A stretch of DNA of 64,000 bases from Streptomyces sp. B3I8 (lineage in GTDB: Bacteria > Actinomycetota > Actinomycetes > Streptomycetales > Streptomycetaceae): the NCBI RefSeq assembly GCF_030816915.1, contig NZ_JAUSYN010000002.1, positions 1,563,501 through 1,627,500 of the forward strand. Direction: 5' to 3'. The notes under the pieces are model-generated. The model worked only from the letters and a program-made list of their open reading frames with translations, was not told where the DNA came from and did no database searches. Within the stretch, counting starts at the first letter, position 1. Every line of letters starts with the position of its first letter. This document shows, piece after piece, positions 35,902-46,266 of the stretch. Position numbers and translations under genes: made by a program.

Positions 35902-36767
35902 CCGCCGACGTCCTGCCGCTGACGTGGCTGTACGCGCCCGGCGACCGGCAGGACGTGGTCGGCAAGGCACTGGGCTCGGGGGCGGACGTGGTGCTGATCG
36001 ACCTGGAGGACGCGGTCGCGCCCGACCGCAAGGAGTACGCCCGTACGGCGACGGCGGACCGGCTGCGGGAGCGGCAGCCGGTGCCGGTGCATGTCCGGGT
36101 CAACGCGCTGGACGGGCCGTGGGTGGAGGGCGACCTCAAGGCGCTGTCCGGGCTGCCGGGGGTGTCCGGACTGCGGCTGCCGAAGGTGACCTCGCCCCGC
36201 GAGGTGGTGCGGGTCGCCGAGCTGACCGGCCCGGCGCGGGCGGAGGCGAGGACCGGAGCGAGGGCGGACGGCGGCGGTGTCGCGCTGTACGCCCTCCTGG
36301 AATCGGCGCTCGGGGTGGAACGCGCGTTCGCCATCGCCTGTGCGCACCCCGCGCTGCGCGGCATCGCGCTGGGCGAGGCGGATCTGCGGGCCGATCTGGG
36401 GGTGCGGGAGGACCGGGGCCTGGACTGGTCGCGGTCCCGGGTGGTGGCGGCCGCACGGGCGGCGGGCCTGCCGGCGCCGGTGCAGTCGGTGTACCCGGAC
36501 GTCCGGGACCTGGAGGGGCTGGCCGCGTCCTGCGCGCACGGCCGCGCCCTGGGATTCCTGGGGCGAGCGGCGATCCATCCGCGTCAGCTGCCGGTGATCG
36601 AGCGGGCGTACCTGCCGACGCAGAAGGAGATCGTGGAGGCGGAGCAGATCACGCGGGCGGCCACGGCCACGGCGGGCGCCCAGGCCCTGCCCGACGGTCG
36701 CTTCATCGACGCGGCGGTGGTGGCGGTCGCCCACCGCACTCTGACCCTGGCCCGCCGCCGTCGCTGA
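35898..36767 (+). CDS. HpcH/HpaI aldolase family, CitE-like acyl-CoA lyase
   Basis: 289 residues, TIM barrel. LIDLEDAVAPDRKEYAR holds the metal-ligand Glu/Asp and the CoA-contacting Arg/Lys, LRLPKV and YALLESALG follow, and GEADLRADLG contributes the second acidic ligand. Citrate-lyase beta-like proteins cleave malyl-, citramalyl- or hydroxymethylglutaryl-type CoA esters. No citrate lyase alpha or gamma subunit is nearby, so it acts alone, probably on the product of the upstream CoA-transferase. GTG 35898 overlaps that gene's stop. It ends the operon at a strong hairpin. Confidence 0.88.
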   Translation: MTADVLPLTWLYAPGDRQDVVGKALGSGADVVLIDLEDAVAPDRKEYARTATADRLRERQPVPVHVRVNALDGPWVEGDLKALSGLPGVSGLRLPKVTSPREVVRVAELTGPARAEARTGARADGGGVALYALLESALGVERAFAIACAHPALRGIALGEADLRADLGVREDRGLDWSRSRVVAAARAAGLPAPVQSVYPDVRDLEGLAASCAHGRALGFLGRAAIHPRQLPVIERAYLPTQKEIVEAEQITRAATATAGAQALPDGRFIDAAVVAVAHRTLTLARRRR

Positions 36768-36800
36768 GCCCCGCGCCCGCCCGCTGTACGTACGGCATAC

Positions 36801-36847
36801 GAGAACCGGGGGCCCCGCACGCGCTCCGTGCGGGGCCCCCGGTTCTC
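36801..36847. terminator. Strong bidirectional terminator
   Basis: A perfect 21-bp inverted repeat (36801-36821 and 36827-36847, beginning GAGAACCGGGGG) with a 5-nt loop separates the ADP-ribosylglycohydrolase operon from convergent lgt. Confidence 0.92.
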
Positions 36848-36869
36848 GTCGCGTCCGGTGTGCGCGGGC

Positions 36870-37958
36870 TCAGCTCTTCTCGGCCGTCGGTGCCGACTTC
36901 GAGGAAGCACCGGCCGACGCCTTGCCCTCACCCGCGGCCTTCGGCTTCGCCGCGGCCTCGCCCCGGTCCTCGGCCTTCTCCTCCTCGGTCCTCTCACCCC
37001 CGGCGGCCTCCGCCCCGGAGGCGGCCTCCTCGGACTTCACCGCGGCGGCCCCGGTGTCGGCGGCGCCGGCCTTGGCGGCGTCCTTGCTGTCCGTCGAAGT
37101 GCCCGTCGAGGCGCCCTCCGTGCCCGGCTCCCCGGGCACGTCCGCCCCCGGCTCCACGATCTCCTCGCGGCCCGGCCGCTTCCGCGCCGAGACGATCATG
37201 TACGTCACGGCGAGCAGGAAGACCACCAGCGCGGTCCAGTCGTTGAGCCGCAGGCCGAGGATGTGGTGGGCGTCGTCGACCCGCATGTACTCGATCCAGG
37301 CGCGGCCCACGCAGTACGCCGCGACGTACAGGGCGAACGCCCGGCCGTGGCCCAGCGTGAAGCGCCGGTCGGCCCAGATGACCAGCAGCGCGACGCCGAT
37401 GCACCACAGCGACTCGTACAGGAACGTCGGGTGGTAGTAGCCCGGTACCCGGCCGCCCGTGGAGGAGGTGATGTGCAGCGCCCACGGCACGTGGGTCTCC
37501 CGGCCGTACAGCTCCTGGTTGAACCAGTTGCCCCAGCGTCCGAGCGCCTGCGCGACGGCGATGCCCGGCGCGATGGTGTCGGCATAGGCCGGCAGGGGGA
37601 TGCCCCGGCGCCGACAGCCGATCCAGGCACCGACGGCGCCGAGGGCGATGGCACCCCAGATACCGAGGCCGCCCTCCCAGATCTTGAAGGCGCCCACCCA
37701 GTCGCGGCCCGCGCTGAAGTACAGCTCGTAGTCCGTGATGACGTGGTAGAGCCGTCCGCCGACGAGGCCGAACGGCACGGCCCACACCGCGATGTCGGCC
37801 ACCGTGCCGGTCCGGCCGCCGCGGGCGATCCAGCGCTTGTTGCCGAGCCAGACGGCCACGAAGACGCCGATGATGATGCAGAACGCGTAGCCGCGCAGCG
37901 GAATGGGGCCGAGGTGCAGCACTCCGCGGGACGGGCTGGGAATGTAGGCAAGGTACAT
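36870..37958 (-). CDS. lgt: Prolipoprotein diacylglyceryl transferase
   Basis: 362 residues. Seven or so membrane segments and the Lgt signature LGRWGNWFNQELYGRET identify the enzyme that transfers diacylglycerol from phosphatidylglycerol to the lipobox Cys of prolipoproteins, such as the LivJ-like receptor in this window. LRGYAF and YHPTFLYES are further family blocks. The last 90 residues form a Lys/Glu/Ala-rich cytosolic tail absent from E. coli Lgt, common in actinobacteria. ATG 37958 has only a weak ribosome site. Confidence 0.96.
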   Translation of the reverse strand: MYLAYIPSPSRGVLHLGPIPLRGYAFCIIIGVFVAVWLGNKRWIARGGRTGTVADIAVWAVPFGLVGGRLYHVITDYELYFSAGRDWVGAFKIWEGGLGIWGAIALGAVGAWIGCRRRGIPLPAYADTIAPGIAVAQALGRWGNWFNQELYGRETHVPWALHITSSTGGRVPGYYHPTFLYESLWCIGVALLVIWADRRFTLGHGRAFALYVAAYCVGRAWIEYMRVDDAHHILGLRLNDWTALVVFLLAVTYMIVSARKRPGREEIVEPGADVPGEPGTEGASTGTSTDSKDAAKAGAADTGAAAVKSEEAASGAEAAGGERTEEEKAEDRGEAAAKPKAAGEGKASAGASSKSAPTAEKS

Positions 37959-38078
37959 GGCAGGGTCGACGCTACCGTGCCGGACCTGTGGCACGGCAAC
38001 CCGCCGGGCTACGGGTCCATAACGTACGCCTCGGTAACCGTGCCCCGGGGCGACACCCGGGTGCCGTCCTCTCCCCGG

Positions 38079-38861
38079 TCACTTCTTGTTCGCCGCCTCG
38101 ACCATCTGCTTCAGCTTCGCCGGGCTCATGGAGCGGTCCTCGACGAGGTTCTTGCCGTCGAAGAGAACAGTGGGCGTGCCGCCGAAGCCCCCGTGCTGGA
38201 AGGCGGCGTTCGACTTGTCCACCCAGGTGTTGTGCGTGCCGCCCTCGACGCAGGAACGGAACGCCGGGGTGTCCAGCCCTCCGGCCTGCTTGGCCAGGTC
38301 GATCAGCTTGCCGTCGTCCGCGAACGCGTCGTCCATCTCCTGCGGCTGGTTGTCGTAGAGCACGTCGTGGTACGCGGTGAATCTCCGCGCGTCCTGGGCG
38401 CAGGCGGCCGCGTTGGCCGCGTGGCGCGAGCCGCTGCCGTGGGTGTTGCCGTCGATGAGGGTGACCAGGTGGTACTGGACCTTGAGCTGGCCGGCGTCGA
38501 CCAGCTGGTGGATCGTCGAGCGGTAGGTCTTCTCGAAGGCCTGGCAGGCCGGGCAGCGGAAGTCCTCCCAGATGGTGAGGGCCGCACCGGCGGAGTCCTT
38601 GCCGACAGGGACGGCCAGCGCGTCCTTGCCGACGGCCCCGGAGGGAGCGACCGCAGGGCCGGAGGAATCGCTCTTGTCCTCCTTGCCGGAGTTCGCGGCC
38701 AGGACGCCGCCGACGGCCGCGAGGCCCAGCACACAGATCACCGCGGCTCCGATGATCAGCGTACGGCGGCGCCGGTCGGCGGCCTTCTGCTTCTCGCGCT
38801 CGTCCGCCAGCCGCTGCCGGGCGGTGCGCCTTCCCTCACGGTCACGGTTTTTCTCGCTCAC
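38079..38861 (-). CDS. DsbA-like membrane-anchored thiol oxidoreductase (thioredoxin_4)
   Basis: 260 residues. A basic cytosolic N-terminus (RDREGRRTARQRLADER), one membrane anchor near residues 36-56, a Ser/Gly/Asp linker, then a DsbA/thioredoxin-fold domain with the CPAC active site in WEDFRCPACQAF and the cis-Pro segment GGTPTVLFDG. It would form or rearrange disulfides in exported proteins. A third and fourth Cys (CAQDAR and SCVEGG) lie in the helical insertion. GTG 38861 gives the usual SEKNRD start. It stands between trpA and lgt with a hairpin on the trpA side. Confidence 0.9.
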   Translation of the reverse strand: MSEKNRDREGRRTARQRLADEREKQKAADRRRRTLIIGAAVICVLGLAAVGGVLAANSGKEDKSDSSGPAVAPSGAVGKDALAVPVGKDSAGAALTIWEDFRCPACQAFEKTYRSTIHQLVDAGQLKVQYHLVTLIDGNTHGSGSRHAANAAACAQDARRFTAYHDVLYDNQPQEMDDAFADDGKLIDLAKQAGGLDTPAFRSCVEGGTHNTWVDKSNAAFQHGGFGGTPTVLFDGKNLVEDRSMSPAKLKQMVEAANKK

Positions 38862-38874
38862 ACCCGGCAAACGA

Positions 38875-38903
38875 ACCGGGGAGGCGCAGCGCGCCTCCCC
38901 GGT
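38875..38903. terminator. Hairpin between trpA and the DsbA-like gene
   Basis: Perfect 13-bp stem (ACCGGGGAGGCGC and complement) with an AGC loop. It lies 64 nt past the trpA stop and 13 nt upstream of the next gene's start. Confidence 0.8.
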
Positions 38904-38967
38904 CCCAGGTCCACCCGTTCGAGTGAGCGGGTGTTGCTGTGTTTACCACCGGGAGGGTCGCCGGTGT

Positions 38968-39785
38968 TTACCGTCGTGCCTCGCGGACGCCGGCCGCGAG
39001 CTCGCCCGCCAGCTCCCGTACGGCCCTCAGCCCCGCCGTCTCGTCCGGCGCGTCCAGCATCCGCTTCACGAACGCCGAACCGACGATCACACCGTCGGCG
39101 AAGCCGGCCACCTCGGCGGCCTGGGCGGCGTTCGAGACGCCGAGGCCGACACAGACGGGCAGGTCGGAGCGGGCGGCGCGGGTCCGCTCCACCAGGTCCT
39201 GCGCCTGCGCGCCCACCGACTCACGGGTGCCGGTGACGCCCATCAGCGAGGCCGCGTACACAAAGCCGCTGCCGGCCTCCGTGATCTCGGCGAGCCGGGC
39301 GTCCTTGCTGCTGGGCGCCACCACGAAGACGGTCGCGAGACCGTGCTTCCCGGCGTGCTCCCGCCACAGCGCCGACTCCTGCACCGGCAGGTCGGGCAGG
39401 ATGCAGCCCGCGCCGCCCGCCTCGGCGAGCTCGGCGGTGAACCGCTCGACGCCGTAGCGGTCGATCGGGTTCCAGTAGGTCATGACGAGGACGGGCTTGC
39501 CGGTGGCGGCGTGCGCCTCCCTCACCGTCCGCATGACGTCCGCGATCCGCACCCCGCCGCGCAGGGCGATGTCGTCGGCGGTCTGGATGACGGGGCCGTC
39601 CAGGACGGGGTCACTGTGCGGCAGGCCGACCTCGACGACGTCGGCGCCACCGTCGAAGACCTCCTTGATGGCGGCGATGCCGCCGTCCACCGTGGGGAAC
39701 CCGGCCGGGAGGTAGGCGATGAGCGCGGCCCTGCCCTCCGCCTCGGCGGCGGCGAGGGTGTCGGTCAGGAGTTGGATCTTGCCGC

Positions 39786-39789
<4 letters not shown>
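38968..39789 (-). CDS. trpA: Tryptophan synthase alpha subunit
   Basis: 273 residues, TIM barrel. The catalytic Glu is in [11 protein letters not shown] and the catalytic Asp follows in [10 protein letters not shown]. Loop 6 and the phosphate site ([18 protein letters not shown]) are present. It splits indole-3-glycerol phosphate into glyceraldehyde 3-phosphate and indole, which is channelled to TrpB. GTG 39789 overlaps the trpB stop by four bases. A terminator hairpin lies downstream. Confidence 0.97.
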
Positions 39790-41069
<1,280 letters not shown>

Positions 41070-41144
41070 GGAATACCTCGTGGGCGCAGGCCCTGGGGTC
41101 GTGTTTCCGGACGGGGATGTACGGGTGGGTACGCGCGGTCACCC

Positions 41145-41160
41145 CGCGGCTCGAGCCGCG
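41145..41160. promoter_or_regulatory. 16-bp perfect palindrome in the trpB leader
   Basis: CGCGGCTCGAGCCGCG, centred about 83 nt upstream of the trpB start. It could be an operator or an RNA hairpin. Confidence 0.4.
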
Positions 41161-41178
41161 TGGGTCGTCGGGCGGATG

Positions 41179-41204
41179 TGGGGTCGCGTAGTGGGGTCGC
41201 GTCG
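41179..41204. repeat. 13-bp direct repeat in the trpM-trpB gap
   Basis: Two adjacent copies TGGGGTCGCGTAG and TGGGGTCGCGTCG, differing at one base, about 110-135 nt upstream of trpB. Confidence 0.6.
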
Positions 41205-41328
41205 TGGCGTGGCGGGCCCTTGAGAGGGGCGCGGGACGTGTCCTTCCGCGACTCGGCCGCGTGGACGCGGACAGCCCCCACCGGCCCGCAGCCGGACCAC
41301 ATGGCCCGTCGAACCGACGGACGGCCGA

Positions 41329-41556
41329 CTACCGCACGGAAACGCGAACGGTTCCGTCGGTCCGGCTCGGCCCACCGCGGGTGACCAGGGTGACGGGCCA
41401 TCGCATCCCGTTCACCTGCCCCGGCTCGGCCCCGATGACGTACCGCACCCGGCGCCCGTGCACCCGCCGCGCGGGCGCCCGGCAGCCGCGCGGCCGGCAT
41501 CCGCGGGCGAGGCGGGCATAGGGATCCCTGGTCGCCGAGGTGTACGAGGAAGACAT
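41329..41556 (-). CDS. trpM: TrpM-like small modulator of tryptophan biosynthesis
   Basis: 75 residues, very basic, with the core LARGCRPRGCRAPARRV followed by HGRRVRYVIGAEPGQVNG. I recognise this as the small protein between trpC and trpB in Streptomyces that has been named TrpM and reported to modulate tryptophan biosynthesis and development in S. coelicolor. The two Cys in GCRPRGC could bind metal, which is conjecture. The start is uncertain because no good ribosome site is visible; ATG 41556 is the first in-frame ATG upstream of the conserved core. Confidence 0.75.
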   Translation of the reverse strand: MSSSYTSATRDPYARLARGCRPRGCRAPARRVHGRRVRYVIGAEPGQVNGMRWPVTLVTRGGPSRTDGTVRVSVR

Positions 41557-41674
41557 CGCGGCCAACTCTACCGGCGTACGGCCGTCCGGGTGACCGCACG
41601 GCGCCGGGGCCCCCGGGCGCGGTACGGGCGCCCCGGCCCGTCGCGCGCCCACGGGCACCGGCACCCGGATCACG

Positions 41675-42484
41675 TCAGCCGCGCCCGTGCCGCAGCGCGG
41701 GGTGCGCGCCGGCGGCGACCAGGTCGGAGACCGCCGTCTTCGGGTCCCGTCCGGTGACGAGGGACTCGCCCACCAGCACCGCGTCGGCGCCCGCGTTGGC
41801 GTACGCGATCAGGTCGTGCGGGCCGCGCACGCCCGACTCGGCCACCTTGACGACGTTCTCGGGGAGCTCGGGGGCGACCCGGTCGAAGGTGCCCCGGTCG
41901 ACGCTGAGGGTCTTGAGATTGCGCGCGTTGACGCCGATCACCTGGGCGCCCGCGTCGACCGCCCGCTCGGCCTCCTCCTCGTCGTGCACCTCGACGAGCG
42001 GGGTGAGACCGAGGGAGACGGCACGCTCGATCAGCGATTCCAGGGCCGGCTGCTCCAGGGCGGCCACGATCAGCAGCACCAGGTCGGCGCCATAGGCCCG
42101 GGCCTCCCACAGCTGGTACGACGTGACGACGAAGTCCTTGCGCAGGATCGGGATGTCGACGCGCGCCCGGACCGCCTCCAGGTCGGCGAGCGAACCGCCG
42201 AAGCGGCGCTGCTCGGTGAGGACGGAGATGACGGACGCGCCGCCCGCCTCGTAGTCGGCAGCCAGTCCGGCGGGGTCGGCGATCGCGGCGAGCGCGCCCT
42301 TGGACGGGCTGGATCGCTTGACCTCGCAGATCACCTTGACACCGTCGCCGCGCAGTGCGGCGAGCCCGTCCTTGGCCGCAGGAGCCTTCGCCGCGCGCTC
42401 CTTCAGCTCGTCGAGGCTGACGCGCGCCTGCCGCTCCGCGAGGTCGGCACGGACTCCGTCGATGATCTCGTCGAGCACACTCAC
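41675..42484 (-). CDS. trpC: Indole-3-glycerol phosphate synthase
   Basis: 269 residues, TIM barrel. [10 protein letters not shown] supplies the catalytic Lys and phosphate contacts, LRKDFVV the second catalytic Lys, and ESGVRGPHD the conserved Glu/Ser. It closes carboxyphenylamino-deoxyribulose phosphate to indole-3-glycerol phosphate. The preceding TrpF step is expected to be done by PriA. GTG 42484 has AGGAAGGGGG upstream; an in-frame ATG at 42565 lacks such support. It is followed by trpM after about 120 nt. Confidence 0.96.
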   Translation of the reverse strand: MSVLDEIIDGVRADLAERQARVSLDELKERAAKAPAAKDGLAALRGDGVKVICEVKRSSPSKGALAAIADPAGLAADYEAGGASVISVLTEQRRFGGSLADLEAVRARVDIPILRKDFVVTSYQLWEARAYGADLVLLIVAALEQPALESLIERAVSLGLTPLVEVHDEEEAERAVDAGAQVIGVNARNLKTLSVDRGTFDRVAPELPENVVKVAESGVRGPHDLIAYANAGADAVLVGESLVTGRDPKTAVSDLVAAGAHPALRHGRG

Positions 42485-42587
42485 GCGAGCGGCCCCCTTC
42501 CTACCGGTTGATGCTGAGCCGATGGCCCTTGTGATGGTATCCGGAGGAACCCGTGGTCCTCGCATCCGGCCGGGCCGGTCCCCGTGA

Positions 42588-42998
42588 TCAAGGGTGGAGC
42601 CAGCCGCCGGAGGGCAGGTTCCGGACCACCGTGAAGACCAGCAGCAGCGCGCCGCCGGCCCACAGCGGGACCGCGCCGAGTTCGACGCGCGGGGGGCGCC
42701 CGGTGAGAGAACGGACCACCCAGACGGTCCACAGCACGGCGAAGGCCAGGAAGCCGGCGACGGCGAGGACGTTGTCGGTGAGCGCGGTGGCGAGGTCGCC
42801 GTGGGCGAGGGCGTGGGCGCTGCGGAGGCCTCCGCAGCCCGGGCAGTACAGGCCGGTGACGCGGAGGAGGGGGCAGGCGGGGTAGTGGCCCGGCTCGTTG
42901 GGGTCGACGGCGGCGACGTAGGCGAAGGCGGTGGCGACGACCGCGAGGATCGCGGCGGGCACGGCCGACGCCCGGAGCTGAACGTTCACCCCCGGCAT
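42588..42998 (-). CDS. DUF2752 membrane protein
   Basis: 136 residues with three hydrophobic segments. [20 protein letters not shown] is the diagnostic DUF2752 motif, with two Cys in CPGC that could bind metal or a cofactor. Function unknown. It sits about 100 nt upstream of trpC on the same strand, a conserved position in Streptomyces, so it may be transcribed with the trp genes. Confidence 0.88.
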   Translation of the reverse strand: MPGVNVQLRASAVPAAILAVVATAFAYVAAVDPNEPGHYPACPLLRVTGLYCPGCGGLRSAHALAHGDLATALTDNVLAVAGFLAFAVLWTVWVVRSLTGRPPRVELGAVPLWAGGALLLVFTVVRNLPSGGWLHP

Positions 42999-43020
42999 TC
43001 TGCCCGGCCGGAACGTTTCC

Positions 43021-43135
43021 CGCCCCCGCGCCCCTGATCAGGGCGCGGGGAACCGCGCGATCTTTTCAGGGGGTCCGGGGGGGGCGGAGCCCCACGGGGA
43101 CGGGAAGGGCGGGGGCGGCGGGGGCGAGAGGAACC
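43021..43135 (-). repeat. Dispersed intergenic element, copy 2 (inverted, partial)
   Basis: Read on the minus strand it starts TTCCTCTCGCCCCCGCC, then CCCGCCCTTCCCGTCCCCGT and GGGGCTCCGCCCC, matching the left part of the other copies. Its right end is a different module containing GCGCGGTTCCCCGCGCCC and a CCTGATCAGG hairpin that may act as a terminator. Confidence 0.6.
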
Positions 43136-43147
43136 CGTAGGACTCGC

Positions 43148-43372
43148 TCAGGCGTGGGTCTCGTGGGCCGGGTGCGTGTGCTTCGGCTGGCCGAGGCCCA
43201 TCATGCGCATGATCCCGCCGACGACTCCGCCCAGGAGGATGAGCGCCATGCCCGCCCAGAAACCCGCCGGCTGAGCCGCGACCATGAACACCCCCGCGAC
43301 GCAGAACCCGATGAAGGTGATGATGACACCGGTCCAGGCGGCCGGGGTGTGACCGTGGCTGCTGCCCGCCAT
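43148..43372 (-). CDS. HGxxPAAW-motif small membrane protein
   Basis: 74 residues. It starts MAGSSHGHTPAAW, giving the eponymous HGxxPAAW motif, followed by two membrane helices (TGVIITFIGFCVAGVFM and MALILLGGVVGGIM) and a His-rich tail (KHTHPAHETHA). Function unknown; found beside trp genes across Streptomyces. GAGGAG lies just upstream of ATG 43372. Confidence 0.88.
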   Translation of the reverse strand: MAGSSHGHTPAAWTGVIITFIGFCVAGVFMVAAQPAGFWAGMALILLGGVVGGIMRMMGLGQPKHTHPAHETHA

Positions 43373-43480
43373 GACTTGCTCCTCGTTGCTGTGTGCGTAG
43401 GTGAGCCGAACGCTCCGCGTTCCATTCTTCCGCACCGGCGTGGACGCCGTGAGCCCGGGGGTCGTCCGCCGGGCGGCCCG

Positions 43481-44110
43481 CTACGCCCCTGTCGGGTCCT
43501 CGCCCCGGTCCAGCGCACGCCACAGGTCCTCGGGGCGGTCCGGGTCGACCGGACGGGTCCGACGCGGCCGGGGTGTGCCGTCGCGTTCGTAGCGGCCGGA
43601 CATCGCGGGCCACAGCCGGCCGTAGCGCAGCGCGAGCAGTCCGGCGAGCAGCAGGAGCGCGCCGCCGAAGGCCGCGATGTACGGCCAGGCCGTATGGGTG
43701 AGCGCCGCCGCGGTGGCGGAGGTGTCCCCGGAGGTCTGGGCGGCCTGCTCGTCGAGGGCGGAGCTGTCGCCGACGCCGAGCAGTGCCGCCGCGATGGTGC
43801 CGGCGCCGGAGAGCGCGAGCAGCGCGGAGACCAGGTAGCGGCCGGTACGGCGCACTGCGAAGACGGCGACGAGCGCGGCGAGCCCGACCACGGCGAGGGC
43901 CGCGGGGACGCCGGTGACATCGCTGCCCTTGACATGCAGCGGGAGGGTTCCTCCGGGCACCACGACGGTGCCGGAGGACCAGCCCTGCCGGGTGGAGAGC
44001 AGGGCCACGGCGGCGCCGAGCGCCCCGCTCAGCAGGGCGGTGGCGAGGCTGCGGCGGCCGGACCGGGCCGACGCGGGCTCCTCGGCGGAGGGATGAGGTA
44101 GGGCAGTCAC
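43481..44110 (-). CDS. Tryptophan-operon-associated membrane protein (TIGR02234)
   Basis: About 209 residues with four membrane helices, an Ala/Leu-rich core and a basic C-terminal tail (RYERDGTPRPRRTRP). It belongs to the Trp_oprn_chp family found next to trpE in actinobacteria; its role is not established. Three in-frame GTG codons (44125, 44119, 44110) are possible starts; I use 44110, giving MTALPHP-like beginnings seen in relatives. It is 70 nt downstream of trpE. Confidence 0.85.
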   Translation of the reverse strand: MTALPHPSAEEPASARSGRRSLATALLSGALGAAVALLSTRQGWSSGTVVVPGGTLPLHVKGSDVTGVPAALAVVGLAALVAVFAVRRTGRYLVSALLALSGAGTIAAALLGVGDSSALDEQAAQTSGDTSATAAALTHTAWPYIAAFGGALLLLAGLLALRYGRLWPAMSGRYERDGTPRPRRTRPVDPDRPEDLWRALDRGEDPTGA

Positions 44111-44179
44111 GTACTCCACTATCACCCGAACACCGGGCGAGGGGTCACCCGGGGTTCCGGTGAGTCCGCGTGTCCTCGG

Positions 44180-45697
44180 TCACCGTGTGCGTGTTCCGGC
44201 TCCTTCCAGACGGTTGGCGGTGTGGACGGCCCGGAGTACCGCGGCGGCCTTGTTGCGGCATTCGGTGTCCTCGGCGACGGGGTCGGAGTCCGCGACGATC
44301 CCGGCGCCGGCCTGCACGTACGCGGTGCCGTCCCGCAGCAGGGCGGTACGGATCGCGATGGCCGTGTCGGAGTCGCCCGCGAAGTCCAGATAGCCGACGC
44401 AGCCGCCGTACAGGCCGCGCCGGGACGGTTCCAGTTCGTCGATGATCTGCAGGGCGCGGGGCTTGGGCGCGCCGGAGAGGGTGCCCGCGGGGAAGCACGC
44501 CGTCAGCACGTCGAACGCGGTGCGGTCGGCGGCGACGCGGCCGGTGACCGTGGACACGATGTGCATGACGTGGGAGTACCGCTCGACGGACATGAAGTCG
44601 ACCACCTCGACCGAGCCGGGTTCACAGACCCGGCCCAGGTCGTTGCGGCCGAGGTCGACGAGCATGAGGTGCTCGGCGCGTTCCTTGGGGTCGGCGAGCA
44701 GTTCGTCGGCGAGGGCCTGGTCCTCCTGCGGGCCGGCGCCGCGCGGCCGGGTGCCGGCGATGGGGTGGACCATCGCGTGTCCGTCCTCGACCTTGACCAG
44801 GGCCTCGGGGGACGAGCCGACGACGTCGAAGTCGTCGAAGCGGAACAGGTACATGTACGGCGACGGGTTGGTCGCCCGGAGCACCCGGTAGACGTCGAGC
44901 GCGCTCGCCGTGCACGGTGTCTCGAACCGCTGCGAGGGCACTACCTGGAAGGCCTCCCCGGCCCGGATGCGCTCCTTGATGTCCTCGACGGCCTGTCGGA
45001 AGTCGGGGCCGCCCCATCGCGCGGTGTACTCGGGCAGTTCGGAGGGCGGGAGCGCGGCGGGCGGCTGGGCGACCGGCCGGGCCAGGTCCGCCTCCATCGC
45101 GTCCAGCCGGGCCACGGCGTCGGCGTAGGCCTCGTCGACGCCGGTGTCCAGGTCGTTGTGGTTGATCGCGTTGGCGATGAGCAGGACCGTGCCGTCCCAG
45201 TGGTCGAGGACGGCGAGGTCGGAGGTGAGCAGCATGGTCAGCTCGGGGAGCTTCAGGTCGTCCCGCTCGCCGGGGCCGACCTTCTCCAGGCGGCGCACGA
45301 CGTCGTATCCCAGGTAGCCGACCATGCCGCCGGTGAAGGGCGGCAGCCCCAGGTCGTCGGCGAGGTCCCGGGGGGTGTGCAGGGCCTCGACGGTGGCGCG
45401 CAGCGCGGCGAGCGGGTCGCCGTCGGCCGGGACCCCGACCGGCGGGGTGCCCAGCCAGTGGGCGTGGCCGTCGCGTTCGGTGAGGGCGGCCTGGCTGCGG
45501 ACGCCGACGAAGGAATAGCGGGACCAGGTGAACGCCGCGCGGCCGTTCTCCGCGGACTCCAGCAGGAAGGTGCCGGGGCGCTCGGCGGCGAGCTTGCGGT
45601 AGAGCGCGACCGGGGTGTCGCCGTCGGCGAGGAGCTTGCGGCCGACGGGGATGACGCGGCGGTCGGTGGCCAGCTTGCGGAAGGTCTCGAGGTCCAT
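44180..45697 (-). CDS. trpE: Anthranilate synthase component I
   Basis: 505 residues. The N-terminal LLES (in [10 protein letters not shown]) is the tryptophan feedback site. The chorismate-binding domain includes [41 protein letters not shown] and [11 protein letters not shown], all standard. It makes anthranilate with ammonia from the TrpG subunit, which is not in this window. It begins 11 nt after hisI on the same strand, so hisI and trpE are probably one transcript. No Trp-rich leader peptide is seen. Confidence 0.97.
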   Translation of the reverse strand: MDLETFRKLATDRRVIPVGRKLLADGDTPVALYRKLAAERPGTFLLESAENGRAAFTWSRYSFVGVRSQAALTERDGHAHWLGTPPVGVPADGDPLAALRATVEALHTPRDLADDLGLPPFTGGMVGYLGYDVVRRLEKVGPGERDDLKLPELTMLLTSDLAVLDHWDGTVLLIANAINHNDLDTGVDEAYADAVARLDAMEADLARPVAQPPAALPPSELPEYTARWGGPDFRQAVEDIKERIRAGEAFQVVPSQRFETPCTASALDVYRVLRATNPSPYMYLFRFDDFDVVGSSPEALVKVEDGHAMVHPIAGTRPRGAGPQEDQALADELLADPKERAEHLMLVDLGRNDLGRVCEPGSVEVVDFMSVERYSHVMHIVSTVTGRVAADRTAFDVLTACFPAGTLSGAPKPRALQIIDELEPSRRGLYGGCVGYLDFAGDSDTAIAIRTALLRDGTAYVQAGAGIVADSDPVAEDTECRNKAAAVLRAVHTANRLEGAGTRTR

Positions 45698-45708
45698 GGC
45701 GATCGACC

Positions 45709-46188
45709 CTACTGAGCGGGGGTGGTGGTGCCCGAATCGGCGGGCGGGGCGGGGGTGTTGGGGGATCCGGTGGCGGTGGTGGGGCCGGACGCGGCGGGTG
45801 CGGCGGTGTCCCGTACCGGCAGGACGTCCGCGTCGAAGCAGGTGCGGGCGCCGGTGTGGCAGGCGGCGCCGACCTGGTCGACCTTGACCAGCACGGTGTC
45901 GGCGTCGCAGTCCAGGGCGACGGACTTGACGTGCTGGACGTGGCCGGAGGTGTCGCCCTTGACCCAGTACTCCTGGCGGCTGCGGGACCAGTAGGTGCAG
46001 CGGCCGGTGGTGAGGGTGCGGTGCAGGGCCTCGTCGTCCATCCAGCCGAGCATGAGGACCTCGCCGGTGTCGTACTGCTGGGCGATGGCGGGGAGGAGGC
46101 CGTCGGGGGTGCGTTTGAGGCGGGCGGCGAGGTCGGGAGGGAGGGAGCTGGGAGGTGGGGGTGCAGGTGCGGGCGTGCGGCTGGTCAT
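45709..46188 (-). CDS. hisI: Phosphoribosyl-AMP cyclohydrolase
   Basis: 159 residues from ATG 46188 (an in-frame ATG at 46197 is equally possible). [27 protein letters not shown] and [20 protein letters not shown] are signatures; the Cys residues bind zinc and the Asp-x-Asp binds Mg2+. It opens the adenine ring in the third step of histidine synthesis. About 30 C-terminal residues ([18 protein letters not shown]) are low complexity and dispensable-looking. The HisE function is not fused and not nearby. Confidence 0.95.
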   Translation of the reverse strand: MTSRTPAPAPPPPSSLPPDLAARLKRTPDGLLPAIAQQYDTGEVLMLGWMDDEALHRTLTTGRCTYWSRSRQEYWVKGDTSGHVQHVKSVALDCDADTVLVKVDQVGAACHTGARTCFDADVLPVRDTAAPAASGPTTATGSPNTPAPPADSGTTTPAQ

Positions 46189-46266
46189 GGGTGTCATTGT
46201 GCCGCGCGCGGCGATGCGGGCTTTTCGGTTGTCCACAGGGCGGACCCTACGGTCGTACCTTCGTAC

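Noticed and set aside
41070..45708. trp leader peptide / attenuator upstream of trpE, trpC or trpB
   Set aside because: No short frame with consecutive Trp codons occurs; trpE begins 11 nt after hisI. The only Trp triplet noticed (near 58255) is inside the DUF2567 membrane protein.
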